A DNA stretch of 64,000 nt from Gonapodya prolifera JEL478 (GCA_001574975.1 KQ965760.1:1613-65612), one strand, 5' to 3'; positions 46,663-58,859 are shown, counted from the first letter of the stretch. Made by a program: numbers and translations. The notes: a model not told the origin generated them from the sequence alone.

Positions 46663-48366
46663 ATGGATTGCACTGTTCTCATTACTGGCGCGTCCGGTAA
46701 GCTGGCGATCGCAATTCATAGTCGATTTCCAATTCACCGCAATCGTTTTGCGTTGGGCCATCGCAGGGCTTCTGGGACGCGCGGTGCTTGCCGAATTCAA
46801 AGAAAACTACTCGGGTGGGAAGGTAGTTGGTACGGGACTCTCGCGCGCGGATGGAAAGGAGATTATTCGCGTGAGAGCAGCAAGCTTGCTGGCAACACCC
46901 CGATTTTCTCAATGTTTCAGTGCCTCACGTGGTAAATGAAACCCCTAAGTTAGATCTCACCAAAGAGGACGAAGTCGAATCAGTCCTCAACGAAGTGAAG
47001 CCAAGCGGTGAGCTCCAGGCGATCACATTCATAGAATGCAGCGCGAACCTCATACCACGGACAAAATGACCCTTTCCTGCGCAACAGTAATCATTCATTG
47101 TGCAGCGGAACGGCGTCCCGATGTCGCAGAGCGTGACAGGGACGGAGTACTCAAAGTGAGCTCTTTATCCCGTGGGGGGGTTGAGACGAACGAACGAGGC
47201 GAAGCCGAGTGAAGTGGAGTCGAGCCCCGCGAGCGCAGCGAGCCGGAGGCCCAAGCGTGAAGCGCTGACCGAGGCGTCTGCCGGAGGCGAATAAACGAGA
47301 GGGCGTGGGGAGGGCGTGTCAAACTATCTTACAAATCATCCTCCGCTTATCCTCCACCACGAAAGCTGAACGTCGCCTCCTCCGGCTCCCTCGCGAAGCG
47401 CGCTCGCGCCATCAACGCCAAGCTTTTTTACATATCCACCGACTACGTGTTCGATGGCACCTCTCCACCCTACGAAGTCGATGCCAAACCGAACCCGCTC
47501 AACTTCTATGGTGAGGATCTCTTCCCCTGACCATCCCGCGATCAGCCGGCGAAGACCGTGAAGCTACCTACGCGAAGAGTTATGCGTTTCCATGAATTGA
47601 CTCCCCGCAACCTCCCCTCCCAGGCGTTTCTAAATACGAAGGCGAGAAAGCCGTCCTGAACGAAAACCCCAGGGCGACTATCGTTCGCGTACCCATTCTG
47701 TACGTTCACCCCCTCTTCCCCCTTCGTACTCTTCATGCCTAAAATGCCTCGTCCCTTCCCTCAAGGTACGGCAAGACTAGCCCTGGCAACAATGCCGAAT
47801 CCGCCGTCAACATTCTCCTCGACATCACGCGTGACGCGTCAAAGAAGGTCAACATGGACCATCGCCAGGCGAGGTACCCTACAAACGGTGAGTCGTGTGG
47901 TGCAGTCCAGTATGGTTCCAACTGCTGATTCTAGCCCAAACCGACCTGCACTTCCTCTCCTTCCACCTCGTTTCCACCATGCACAATCCGCAGTCGCGGA
48001 CGTCGCTCGAGGCTTGCACGCCCTTTCACTCCTCCCCCCGTCCTCCATCGCGGGGATCTTCCACTACTCCGCCGACGAGCGGTTCACCAAATACGACGTC
48101 TGCCAAGTCCTCGCCCGCGTCGACGGCGGGCGCTCCGTCGCGCACCTCGTGCCCGTGACGGTTTCCGACCCTGGGGCTGGTGAGTCGACCACTGTTTGTG
48201 AGGTTGCACTGCTCTGAAGCGTGATTTGGTTGTAGCGTCGAGACCGGACGACGCAAGGCTGAGCACGCGAAGGATCCGCGAGGTGCTGGGTGATGGGCAT
48301 CCGGCGCTGAAGTTCGTGGGCTTTGAAGAGTGGTGGAGGCGGGAGATAGCAGAGCAAGCAAGGTGA
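46663..48366 (+). CDS. MAT2B / RmlD-like NAD(P)-binding reductase
   Basis: The protein matches the extended SDR group that includes the methionine adenosyltransferase beta subunit and dTDP-4-dehydrorhamnose reductase. The start [11 protein letters not shown] begins a Rossmann fold, and the next exon completes [14 protein letters not shown]. Later exons give [11 protein letters not shown], then [13 protein letters not shown], then [17 protein letters not shown] with the Tyr-x3-Lys pair, and [11 protein letters not shown]. The C-terminal part includes [19 protein letters not shown] and ends [11 protein letters not shown]. The product is about 305 residues and looks complete. In eukaryotes this form usually tunes S-adenosylmethionine synthesis, so a MAT regulatory role is more likely than rhamnose synthesis; that is inference. 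One intron (47157-47365) is about three times longer than its neighbours because it carries a GC-rich repeat. Confidence 0.88.
47170..47300. repeat. GC-rich short-repeat cluster inside a MAT2B-like intron
   Basis: Words such as GAACGAACGAGGCGAAGC, GCGAGCGCAGCGAGCCGGAG and GAGGCG recur over about 130 bp, including a GAGCGCAGCGAG block. The cluster lies entirely within the 209-nt intron that follows GVLK, while the other introns here are about 50-90 nt. It resembles in composition the 42-bp repeats at 57.0 kb. Confidence 0.6.
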
Positions 48367-49969
48367 ACATGGCTCCGCAATGATCACGAACAGGAAAGGT
48401 TTTGCTACTCTTTCTCCGCCATACCTCATGTTTACATATATGTGGGAAGAAACATTTTACATTGTAGTACATTCATCGTGAGAGGAGAGCGTTTTTTGTC
48501 AACTAACCTCAGCGAATGTCGTGGGACCTTGGGGTTGTCGTACAATTCTTCCAATTGCTCATTAAATACGGATACCCGCCAGTCCGCAGGGGTTCCGCGC
48601 AGCGCATTCGTCCGCATTGGTGCTCTCGTACAGTAACGGAGTCGATGAAGGCTTCACCCCAGATATGATTTGGCCCCGAAGATTGCTTCCGTCAGTCAAG
48701 GTTGTGGGTGGAAGCAACTGCAATAATTGTGTTTCGATGTATTTGAAAGTCCGATTAGAAAGTACGCTGACGTGTTCATTTTTGCGGCAAAATAGGGCGC
48801 AGACCGACCGCTTCAATTCTTGTCACCAACACAACACCTTCTTCCTATCCATGAAGGAGACACCGCGCGACCAGACACGCTTGCTAACTGATTTATCTGA
48901 GCACAAGGACTGTACGTACGCGAGGTCTGCTGTTGTGTACGCCGTTGATGTCCAACCTCCACACGTCATCACTTTCGGTTTACTCTTCTCGTTCTAATCG
49001 GACAGTCTGCACTTTCCGGCGACGTCTATTCTAGCACGACATGATATCTGTCTTTTTCGCTCCGGACTTGGGCACTGGTGAGTGTTTGTTTCAACATTTG
49101 CTGTTTATCACGTACGTGAAACTCAGCATCTTTGTTTTGCTTCGTCTTCCTTTCCGGACAATGCCAAACCCTTCCATTTACTATCTGTGACCTTTTTCAC
49201 TGTCCATCACTATCCAGTGGCTGCTGGTTTCTGATCTATTCTCTATGCCTCCCATATGTGTTTGACGTGTCAATGAAGTTGACTGCATTGCTCTATTTTC
49301 TTTCTGAAATCCACGTCATTGTAAGTTCATTAAATTGCTCTTTGCCAGAGTTCTCATGGAACCCATTAAGACTTCAACCTTTTATTGTTGTTGTTATGAT
49401 ACAACTCCATGTTACCTAACCAACGTATTTGTGCTTGAAAGGAATACTATCTTCTGCATAATGTAAGTGGAAGCTTCTTCATTTGAACCTTCAAATCTGA
49501 TAGAACTTGCAAACCCTACATAGCACTCTGCAAGACTAAACTCTCTGAACTTAAAATATGATCAAAACAATTTTGAGTAGAAGTCAAGGTGAATCTCATG
49601 GTAGGGTAAGTTTGGAGAAAGAGCTTTATAGTGTTGCACCTTCTAATGACCTCCATATGATAAATATTTAGTGATGGTGATATAGCCTTATGGTGTGCAG
49701 GTTCAGGTGGAGGAGTAACAATGTACTGAATGGCTTTGGTGCTTGGGGTGGTTATTCTTTGGGGTCCTGCCCCAGTTCTGCAGTCAGCTGGCTGGGATGT
49801 GTGTTGTGATTCTCTGTTCTGTTCTTTGCGCAACATATGGTGCTATTACATGGAATATTGGATGATGCTCCTGTTGTGGTTCGGTATGAGCGGGGACCAC
49901 TTTGGGGGCAGGCCATGTCCCAAAGATGTAATCGTCTGAGCTTAGCCTGGAAATAATATAAATGTAGTC
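48367..49969. other. No supported gene
   Basis: The sequence shifts to lower GC after about 49.0 kb. A 126-codon plus-strand frame at 48617-48997 and a 95-codon frame at 49132-49419 have no recognisable domain. The right part may belong to the repeat-rich block that follows. Confidence 0.5.
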
Positions 49970-51572
49970 TAAGTGCCTAAACCTATATAGCCATGGGGCC
50001 TACACGACGTGGTTCGTACCATTCTGCCACACGCCCCCCGGTCATTGGGAGAGCGAGACCCGGTCGGGCGACTGCAGGTGCAGGGCTTGCGGAAGGGTAA
50101 TCCGTCATTCAAATGGAACCGTAACGGGGCAAGGTAAAAGAAGTGAGAAAATGAAGAGGAAGGGATGGAGGAAGTGGCCGAAGTTCCACTTTGGTCTGGT
50201 AAAATGACCGCAGCCACGACTTTCTTGTGGCTTCGGTCCGCGCCACAGCGGTTATCGCAAGCGATCGTCGTAACTCGAAGACACTCCCGTTCCATTCGTG
50301 GCTCTGTGACTTGATGGGGATAATAAACGAAAGAAGGTTTGGGGATCTCAGGGTGTGTTAAGAATTGTTGGGGAGAGCGAGTCCCGCTCCAGTCATGCAG
50401 CAAAGATAGGAGAGAGCAGGCCGCCCACTTCTAGCTTAGAGTTGTGTGGCGACGTCCACGGGTAGATATTGCTTGACAATTTCAGGTGACATGTACCAGG
50501 AATAATCAGGTATAATATCGGTGTTGGTGTCCGGGGTGATGTTCGCGCGTGCCTCCTGCACGGCGTCCCATAGTGCCTTAAGGCATTGCCTCATCGCATT
50601 ACGCCGTTTTGCACAGGTAAGGGCCTGGCCTCGCAGTCCTGGGTGGTCAATCTCGTAGTGGTCCAGCATGTCCTCTGCTCCTAGGAGGAGACCCTTGGGT
50701 TGCCATTCCAGTTCCTCGTAACCTCAATACTTGACTTGGTATTCAACCAAGTTTCCAGCAATGCGTTTGTCCAGTATCTTCTCAACCATGTATGCTGGTT
50801 CGAAGTCAGGTCCAAGCTCACCCTGTGCAATGTCCTTCTGGGCGATCTAGGGGTCAACGGGTACCAGGAAGTCCTGTGTTGAGTGTGGTGGAGGTATTCC
50901 TCTGTCCGGGTCTGGAATGTAGTGGGTCACCCACAGGTGGAAGCGTCATAGACAGCTGATATGCATTGTAATCTTGTGCGTGCTCAGTGCTGATGTAGCA
51001 GACGGAGTAGAGGTTTTCCAATGGGATGGCCATGATGAGGTAAGGTCCGATCCATCTCAAGACAAATCCTGTACTCTCTCCTTTTCAATGTGCCTCTTTG
51101 TAATACACCATTACAAGGTGTCCAACCTTGAGTGGTGGTGTGCTAGCGGTCTCATCATAGACGGCCTGACAGTTCTTGCAGGACTTCTGCAGGTGTTCTC
51201 AGAGCCATGTATATGCAGTGGCCAGTTGTGCCGTGGTGTGTGCAATGTTGGAGCTCCGCATGCGGGCAGGGAAAGTGGCTCCTTGGAAGAGTAGGTCTGC
51301 TGGTAGTTGTGTGTCACGGAGATGGTTGAGGTAAAAGGGCATGTCTTGCAAGCCGTGGTACACTGTGGTGCGGTAAGCAAACAGTATGGGTTTGAGGACA
51401 ACGTCCCAATTGCTGTGCAATGCATTAATGTACATCAATATGGTGTCCTTGATGTAACGGTGCACTCTTTCCACGAACGGATTGGATTGGGGGTGGTACA
51501 CCAGGGTAAAGGTGTGGAAGAATCCACACATCCTTGCCTGGTGCTGCAAGATCTGGGCTACAAACTCAGAGC

Positions 51573-51638
51573 TGTCATGTTTTTTACACCCCCCACCCTG
51601 GAGAGTGCCCCCACCCTGTAAATTGCTCCACCCACCCC
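51573..51638 (+). repeat. Left terminal inverted repeat
   Basis: This 66-bp terminus starts TGTCATGTTTTTTACACC and ends TTGCTCCACCCACCCC. It is followed by unrelated internal sequence from 51639. Confidence 0.9.
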
Positions 51639-52329
51639 AAGATCCATAATATTGAAGATGAGCATTTTGTCTCAAAAGTATTTTAATTTCTTCAAAGAAC
51701 AATGCCATGATATGTCCCTTAATCTTATGAAGACCCAGCGCTCCGACCCTTTCTGGGCTCCACCCCACTTGAACTCTCCCTTCCCCACTACTCCCATGCA
51801 AGATCCCTCCTGCATTACCTCCCCCCGCTCCCACTTGTAGATCCACAACCACGCCACTTTGCCCCGCGTGTTGGTGTATGGCGTGGACGCTTTGGGTTAG
51901 GTTCTAGTCAAATAAAGACAGTAATAAGAGACCATGCAGTGAGCGTAGAAGTGAGAGGGTGTACAAACCTGGGTTGGTCTCGTCTGTGCACCGACAGGGG
52001 GCTTGCCTGGCTGCAGGGCCAGGAGGTCTGGCAGGGTGCATTGGGGATTTGGGCTTTGGAGCGTCTTCATAAAATGAAACAAATTCAAATAGGAACAGCC
52101 ACGTCAAATTAAGCTAATGAACTTACTGTTGTATTTGCTCTCATCCTCATCATCCTTGCTGTCACTCTCGTCATCATCCCCACCCTCAGCTGCACCTTGG
52201 TCACCCTCATCTTGGTCGCCTTCATCTTCATCCCCAGGAAGGCAATATTGTTTGATGAGTTGTTGAATGTTTCCTTCCATTGGTTGATAATTGAAATCGA
52301 GGCACGTTTTGAGTATTTAAAGGAGGCAG

Positions 52330-53110
52330 AATCAGGACCAGAGAACCCACCACTCCGTAATGGAGCAAGCCAGATCTCACCTTCAGAGATTGTCTCCCAA
52401 ACCAACTATTATCCCCATTCCAGCCACTCTAAAGAATCCCCGCTCCGTTACGGAGCAGCCCCCATTTCATATAGTATTTTACTGTACTGTAGAGCTGCTT
52501 TTTGTTCATGGATGTAAGACCAAAAAAGTGTGTCCATCCAGTCTGGAGCGGGCCTGTTTTCACCTTCCGAGATCACCCACCAAACCATCTATTATCACCA
52601 CTCTAAAATGCCCCCGCTCCGTTACAGAGCAGCACCCATTTCATATAGTATTTTAATGTACTGTAGAGTGGTTTTTTGTTCATGGATGTAGGACCAAAAA
52701 AGTGGGTCCCTCCGGTCCGAAGCGGGCCTGTTTTCACCTTCCGAGATCACCCACCAAACCATCTATTATCACCACTCTAAAATGCCCCTGCTCCGTTACG
52801 GAGCAGCACCAAATTCAGAGAATATTGTACTGTACAATGGAGCCATTTTTTGTTGGTGATTGCAGGGTAAAAAAAGAGGCCCACTCAGTTACAGAGCTGG
52901 CTTGTTATAAACTTCCGAGACCGTCCCCCAACCAAACTAACTAGTGTCACCACCTCCAGCCACTAAAAAACACCCCCACTCCGTTACGGAGCAGCCCCCA
53001 TCTCAAAGATTAAGGTAATGTAATTTTGAATTGTTTTTTTTGGTTGGTGGTTACAGGATGAAAAAGAGGTCCGCTCTGTAATGGAGCAGGCCTGTTTTGA
53101 CGTTCCTAGA
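52330..53110. repeat. Tandem array of ~180-bp units inside the nested element
   Basis: About five units recur with spacings near 184, 174 and 180 bp. Matching landmarks lie at about 52370, 52553, 52737, 52911 and 53091. Each unit has CTTCCGAGATC-like text, a CTCTAAAATGCCCC block, the palindrome CTCCGTTACGGAG, and AGCAGCACCCATTTCATATA in most. The second and third units are most alike; the outer ones are more diverged. Confidence 0.8.
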
Positions 53111-53625
53111 TTGTTGCCAAGTTGTAAATGGATCTCCAAGACTATCACTTTTCATGGTCAACAAGAGAAATTTCCACTGGTACTGGATAGGAGTGCCAAT
53201 CCCCACCACTGCAATGCCGACTTGGAGACATGTTGAAATGCATTAAACCACCTTCTCATGTTGGTGGTAGCACTGTTGCCTAGAAATTGCATTTGGACTA
53301 TGTTTTGGAACCAGGGAGATGGACATAGCTGTGGATTATTTTCCTGTGTTACATTGCTGTTCATTATGAGGTACCCATCACTGTTCCAATGTATTTTTGA
53401 AGGTGTGCAGATACCTCTCCCTATGTATCCTTTCGATTTTTGGAAAAGGTGGAGAGAGGATATGTATGTATTCCTTAGAACTGTCTATCCCCAATGTGCA
53501 GAACTGGACTCCTGGGGTAAACCTAGACTAGATATGCTAACTTTCTGAATACACATATATCCAAATTGGTCAACTGATTATGGTAGCCTTACATCATTTC
53601 ACAGGTGCATCTTGCATCAATTTAA

Positions 53626-53691
53626 GGGGTGGGTGGAGCAATTTACAGGGTGGGGGCACTCTCCAGGGTGGGGGGTGTAAAAAACGTGACA
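53626..53691 (-). repeat. Right terminal inverted repeat
   Basis: This is the inverted copy of the left terminus, starting GGGGTGGGTGGAGCAATTTA on the plus strand and ending AAAAAACGTGACA. One mismatch to the left copy was seen (C for T at the seventh base region). GAGC follows directly. Confidence 0.9.
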
Positions 53692-53880
53692 GAGCCATTA
53701 TCTGAGTGCAGGCATAGGAAAACACTGTGTCAACATATCCAATGTCAGAACAGTGCATCGGCCACAATGTTGGCAGATTTGGAACGGATACAGACTGTGG
53801 TAGAACTGATACTCAATCAGCCGCCTAGGGTTACCCAAAGGGTAAGTAGCAGGGTGGGACTAGAGAGGATCAGACGGAGA

Positions 53881-56800
53881 GAGAGAGGGTAGTATGTGAG
53901 ATAAATGTGTATTGGTCTAGCTAAATGAGGCTCCTGAACATATTAATAGTGGTGCCTGAAGTTACCTTTATGCCCCATCCTACCCAAGGCTTCAGTAGTT
54001 CCTACTAACCCCTTCAAGTGTTAGTTCCACTACAAGACAGCCTTGGGCCATTGTGTGCCATGTGTCACACTGACATCCACTAACGTGGAGTACATAGTGT
54101 AGTATGAGTGTTGGGTATTAGCTGCTGTGCCACTACTGTGGCCGCGGGTTTAGATGTGCACACCTGCAGGACGTGCCCTAAGTTTGGCATTTCATTCCTG
54201 CAGGTGAGTTCTATGCACATTACGTCTTGCTATGTAAATCTGATCATACATACACATTCCTGCAGTTTACAGGCTTGTGCAGCTCACCTAGGTTGTGTAG
54301 CACGTTGCAGGAGGCCAGGTGCAGAGTGTGTAGGATCCCCTGCAATGCAGGACTCCCACTCATTGTGCACCAAGGCAATACTGAAATTCCTTTGCCTTCC
54401 CCATGGTATGCAAGGTGCACAGGTCCCTCTTCAGAAGAGGCCTCCACTGTGTTGCTTCAATGTCACTCAAGATAGGCCACCAAAGGGCCCTCCCCGATTT
54501 GGCATTGCAGATCCGGTTGTTGGCGGACCACGTAAGCACTTCCTTGTTCCATTTTCACGAGCCCAGCCCCTCTGAATGTGGTTCCATCCTCAGATGTTGT
54601 ATTACAGGACCTGACCTCCCTGCGTAGCACAAGAGCTCTTCCATACCCCTTGTATACAGACACCTTTGCAACACCCTTGTTGTTGCGTGAGACTGTCCCT
54701 GGGAGGACATTCATCCTCAGCCCCAAGCTTTGCCACCAACCGATCCATCCAGACACGTGACGCAGCGCGACGCCTTGGGATGGTCCCCGCCCCACTTCAG
54801 TGCGCGCCAAATGCACCGCATCACAAGTATTTCTGAGCGCCAACAAAGCGCAGGTTGGAGGAGAAAGTAATATGGCGGACTGGCAGGCTACTGCAAGTGA
54901 GTTTTGAAGTAGTGACGCGGTAGACAGTGTCACGCCTGATGAGGCAGTGTGACTGGACGGTGTTTGTCAATCTCACATTCCACTCCCACTCGGTATCCAT
55001 GAACCTAATCGTCGCTCCCGCTTCAAGGCCAGATGCAGAGATGGCGTCTGGAAGTCAGCGTAATCCAATCGAAGAGGGCTTGGCGATCATAGTGCGGGAT
55101 TCCGTGGACAAGAATGTTGCGCCTCGGCAACCTCAGTGGGAGGGTGGGGTCGTGTCTGGACACAGTCAAGTGGGAACTCTTTCCATTGATTTTCAGATTT
55201 GCAGTAGGTTGAGAGCGCCCCAGCGAGCCTTGCGGACGCGCCGCCGGGTTGCCCACTCAGACATCCCGTCTCACGACAGGCGTCCTTGGGTTTCGAAACA
55301 TTGTCCAGGCGATAATCACCATGGGTGCGACGCCGAGGGAAGCAGGGCATTACGTCCCGAGCAATCATTACATAGAGCATACAATTCTCTGCTGGCTTGG
55401 GTGTGGAACCAGGTGGGGTTTGTCGTGCTGCTGCGGACGTCTGCGGACGTCCTGCGGTCATTTAGCGGACACAGTCATTCAGCTACCGTACATTATTCAC
55501 GCTCTCCTCTACAATTACACGGCCGTGGATTACAAGATAATTCCTGAGGTTTTTGATCGGAAACACAGCATGCTGGAGAGGCTTTGGAGTCGGACCATCA
55601 CCAAACCCCGCCTCTAGGTCGAAGGCACGAGATCTGAAGGGAACGGCCTCAGCTGACGGGTGTGAGTTGTGATGGATGGACGTGGACCTGGTGAGTCAGA
55701 GTCGGAAGTAATAAGAACGAATGGCGAAAGCGCTTGCCACAGGACATCAATCTGAGGTCATCTCTGCGATGTCGCTCTCTCGCCAGGACTTCGCTTTGCC
55801 GACCATCGACTCCCCCCACAGCGCGCAAATTACCCCAAACCCATCCTCTCCTCTCTCCCCTCACTCCACCTCCGGGAGCTCTCTCTTTATCGCCTGCTTG
55901 AGCGGTGTTTTATCGAATTTTTCGTCTTATCGCACATTGGATTCACGTGCGTGTGATAAATGTTCCACAATGGTAGGTCACAGTTTCAATGTTCTCATCC
56001 CCCCTCTCATGTTCACTTTCATTCCAGCTTCTCGAACTCACTTCTCAGATTGGTGTGCCAGCTAAGAGAGTACCCACACTCGTTCCATGAGGCTGGCCGA
56101 CACCACCCTTCACTATTCAATGAGTCCAAGTCGGTGATTACTCCCACTTCGGCAATATTCCAAGAGCGCCTTCACGTCGTGCATCGTGTACTGTAGACTG
56201 ATAGAACTCTGTCTGTCGGGTGAGTTCGCCGGCGGGCTGGGTCTGGGTTGTTTGGACGTGCAACGGTGGTGTTTTGACTTGCTTGAAGTGATACAGAATC
56301 CACGAGCTTTGTCGACGGCCACTATCTGCAAATTACCTCTCATATTCAGTTACCTCAGACTTTCTGCTCCTGTAAGCCGCGTCTATTCTTTTCACCAAAG
56401 TCTCAAATGCGGGAAGTCTCACCCCAACCAACCTATCCAGTAAAACGCCGCGAGTTTCGAGTACGCAAACACTGTAAAATTGACTCTAGTATGAAAATGA
56501 GCACGTGAACAGCGAGTTGAGTCTTTCCGATCCCTGTCACCGGATCACGACCACAACATTCTTCCATCGCATTTGCAAAGACTTCTTACTGCATCGGCGC
56601 TATCGTGCATTGAGCACTGCTCCTCGCTCTGCTGATAACGTAGTGGAAAAGGTGAGTGTGTGAAGTGGATTCGGGGAGGGCAGGACAGGCTGCTACGGCA
56701 TTGTTTGGGCTACAATGGTTTGACCCCGTTTGTTCTTCCTCGTACAGAATCCAAGTGCTTCGTCGACGGCCCCTATCTCTGCTCCAACTCCGAAATCCAA

Positions 56801-56963
56801 CTACCTTGCCGTTCAAGCTCCTGTGCGTTATGTCATGCTTCTCACTTATGAAAACTTTGTGATCATCCCCATTATCTGATATCGCTAGAGGTCCCAACAC
56901 CAACCTCTCCAGGACATCATCGCGAGTTGCACGAAAATCAGCGACTCTCCCACCGTTCTCTAC
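53881..56963. other. Repeat-rich region without a confident gene
   Basis: Cysteine-rich frames near 54108-54627 (plus) and a 156-codon frame at 54463-54933 (minus) overlap and show no certain domain. They may be parts of another decayed repetitive element. Plus-strand frames at 54927-55617 are unrecognised. No RNA gene was seen. Confidence 0.4.
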
Positions 56964-57150
56964 CGGAGGCGTATATTCTACTCTGAGACGCAGAGCGTAA
57001 TTCAACGGAGGCGTATGTTCTAAGCTGAGACGCGGAGCGCACATCAACGGAGACGAATGATCCCAAGCGGAACGTACAGCAGCCGAGGCGAATGATGCCA
57101 CGCCTCTCCCACGCGGAGCGTATTTCTCCGCCCGAGGCGTATATTCTGCT
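56964..57150. repeat. 42-bp tandem repeat, three units plus degenerate copies
   Basis: Units start at 56964, 57006 and 57048, exactly 42 bp apart. The first two share CGGAGGCGTATRTTCTA and CTGAGACGC[AG]GAGCG; the third is more diverged. Related words (GAGGCGAATGATGCC, GCGGAGCGTATTTCTC, GAGGCGTATATTCT) continue to about 57150. Confidence 0.85.
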
Positions 57151-57870
57151 AACCGTACCCTCGCCTCATTGGAATGAATTTCACGGTGCACTTACCTTAC
57201 ACCCTACCCCCCATTTCAGCTCTGAGTCTGCGCCCTCCCTCGCCGCGAACATCCTTCCTTCAAAGACCCATCCACGATGTCCACGCCCACTCCCAGGCCC
57301 CGTCCTTGCAGCATCAGCATCGCGCGGGACGAGGCGGGAGGGAGCCATCTCTCGGACGTGACAGCACACAACGAGTTGGACAAGTCCTCGGGTGGCTCGT
57401 GCTCGTGAGGGGTACGGTCTTCAGCCTCCCACCTCTGCCGTGCCTTCCTCCTCGACCCGGTCGCCAGCCGCCCCAGCCTCACCCGAAACCGGCTCCACAT
57501 TCACCCTCTCCATACCCTTCGCTTGGTCTTACTCCCACTCGCCTCACCACCCCACCCACCTCATCATCAGGCCGCCTCGACCGCGACATCAACATTTTTC
57601 ATTTGGAGTCGTTTATGCCTTCCTCACGACATCACAACTATCACGTATATAGGCCTTCTCGCCGCTGCGTCAACGAAGTAGACCAGGTGAGTGAAGTGGA
57701 TTCACCGGAGGATAGCTGGGGCAATCGTGAGCGCGTGCGTAGGAATCGGTGTGCCGGTACACTATGCGCGCAATAACAGGAGAATCCTTTGGGGACGCAG
57801 GGCCGCCGTCCCGAACCCGGTGAAAGCAGAAGCGTTTATTGCTACGTAATACGTTACATTGTATTATATA
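57151..57870. other. No supported gene
   Basis: A 200-codon plus-strand frame (57174-57776) is Pro/Ser/Arg-rich and overlaps frames in both directions. It has no recognisable domain and is not called. Confidence 0.45.
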
Positions 57871-58110
57871 TACATTTTTATCTACAATTTGTACTTCCGA
57901 ATCACTCAGATTAATTCATAACGCCTTCAGATTCTCTCTGAAATTGGGTCAGATTCAGTCCGACACGTTCAGAAAATTCAAACCGCAAAACTGAGGTTTC
58001 TGATACTCGCCTCGGAATCTCGGGAACGATAAGAAACGGTCAGATTTTCCTGGTTTGATTCGCTCTGAATCGTTCAGATCGACTCCTTCAGATTCCTTCA
58101 GATTCATTCA
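57871..58110. repeat. Dispersed TTCAGA/AGATTC microrepeat cluster
   Basis: TTCAGA, often extended to CTTCAGATT or GTTCAGA, recurs about ten times within about 220 bp (for example GCCTTCAGATTCTCTCTGAA, CGTTCAGATCGACTCC, TTCAGATTCCTTCAGATTC). Spacing is irregular. It lies between gene-free stretches. Confidence 0.7.
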
Positions 58111-58859
58111 GGCGCCCTCTTAAAATCCACGACCGTGTACCGAAAAATCAAGCAATTGTCTAGAAATATATCGGGAAACGAGAAGCACCTTTGTTAGAAT
58201 CACACCATACAGCTGAAACTTACCCCCCCTTTGGCAGCAAATCGCAGTCCCGAGTTCTGAGCCCTTCGTGAGAATATCACTTCCCTTCTACGGGCGTCTC
58301 TGCAATTAAACCTCATCCAAAGCGTATCCAGTCCATCCTCCAGGAAGTTGGTCGAGCACGGTCAGAGCGCGCTCGGTCACGCGTATGCCAGTCGAGCCAG
58401 ATGCCTGAAGATTCTTCACTCGCCCTTACTCTTCCTGGACCGTGTTTTTGTCCCCGGTCTCTTCCGCCTTCTACCTAATTGTACTCCTTCGCAGCAGCTC
58501 TTTTTCACTCGAACCGGGCAGCGGCGCCTCGTGTAGAGCACTCAGCGGTCGTCCTTAGAGCCACCTTGAGCCACTCCACCGGAGAAGATGAGGACACGCA
58601 CAAAGCATGAAAGCCTTGACGAGGGGCATGATGCAGCCCTCGTTTGAAAACCAGGGGGGTTCGGAGTCGGAGCCGTCCTTGCGCCTAACGCTCGCAGAGG
58701 ACCTTCCGAAACTGAAAGAGCCACAAGGGAGGAGTAAGGTCAGGCCAGCAGATCCTCCCTTTGTGTCCCGTGCGTTGGTCAAAACTTCTACCTTGACGCG
58801 TAACGGAAGAACGGGGCAAGCGAGTCGGGCAGACTGAGGTGCAGGAAGTGGATGAGCAC
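58111..58859. other. No supported gene
   Basis: Only short frames are seen, the longest about 76 codons. The right part may contain the remains of the C-terminal end of the Chk1-like gene. Confidence 0.45.

Larger units (their letters stand above)
51573..53691. mobile_element. 2.1-kb DNA element with 66-bp terminal inverted repeats, nested in the chromovirus
   Basis: The left end (51573-51638) and the right end (53626-53691) are inverted copies of 66 bp, and I count 65 of 66 positions matching. The ends read TGTCATGTTTTTTACACC at the left and, on the opposite strand, TGTCACGTTTTTTACACC at the right. The flanks repeat GAGC directly (CAGAGC if the last two element bases are counted), which fits a 4- or 6-bp target duplication. 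The element interrupts the integrase region of the retroelement. No transposase domain is recognisable inside, so it is probably non-autonomous. TG...CA ends with 4-bp duplications recall Ginger-type transposons, but the class is inference. Near-identical ends suggest a fairly recent insertion. Confidence 0.85.
49970..53880 (-). mobile_element. Broken chromovirus (Ty3/Gypsy LTR retroelement), 3' part
   Basis: On the minus strand the order is: a short piece with IVADAL, typical of the end of the RNase H region (about 53750); integrase core pieces on either side of an inserted element; an integrase stretch with FHTFTLVYHPQSNPFVERVH (about 51450-51560); and a chromodomain-like segment, YMVEKILDKRI and LEWQPKGLLLGAEDMLDHYE (about 50640-50800). 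This order and the chromodomain identify the chromovirus clade of Ty3/Gypsy. A possible LTR-like region lies to the left at about 49970-50420, but no second LTR was found in the window. The element is clearly broken, with several breaks plus one insertion, and lacks Gag, protease and most of RT. It looks old. Confidence 0.75.

Noticed and set aside
54108-54627. Cysteine-rich frames as a zinc-finger gene
   Set aside because: Cysteines are irregularly spaced, both strands are open and the surroundings are repetitive, so a gene is not supported.
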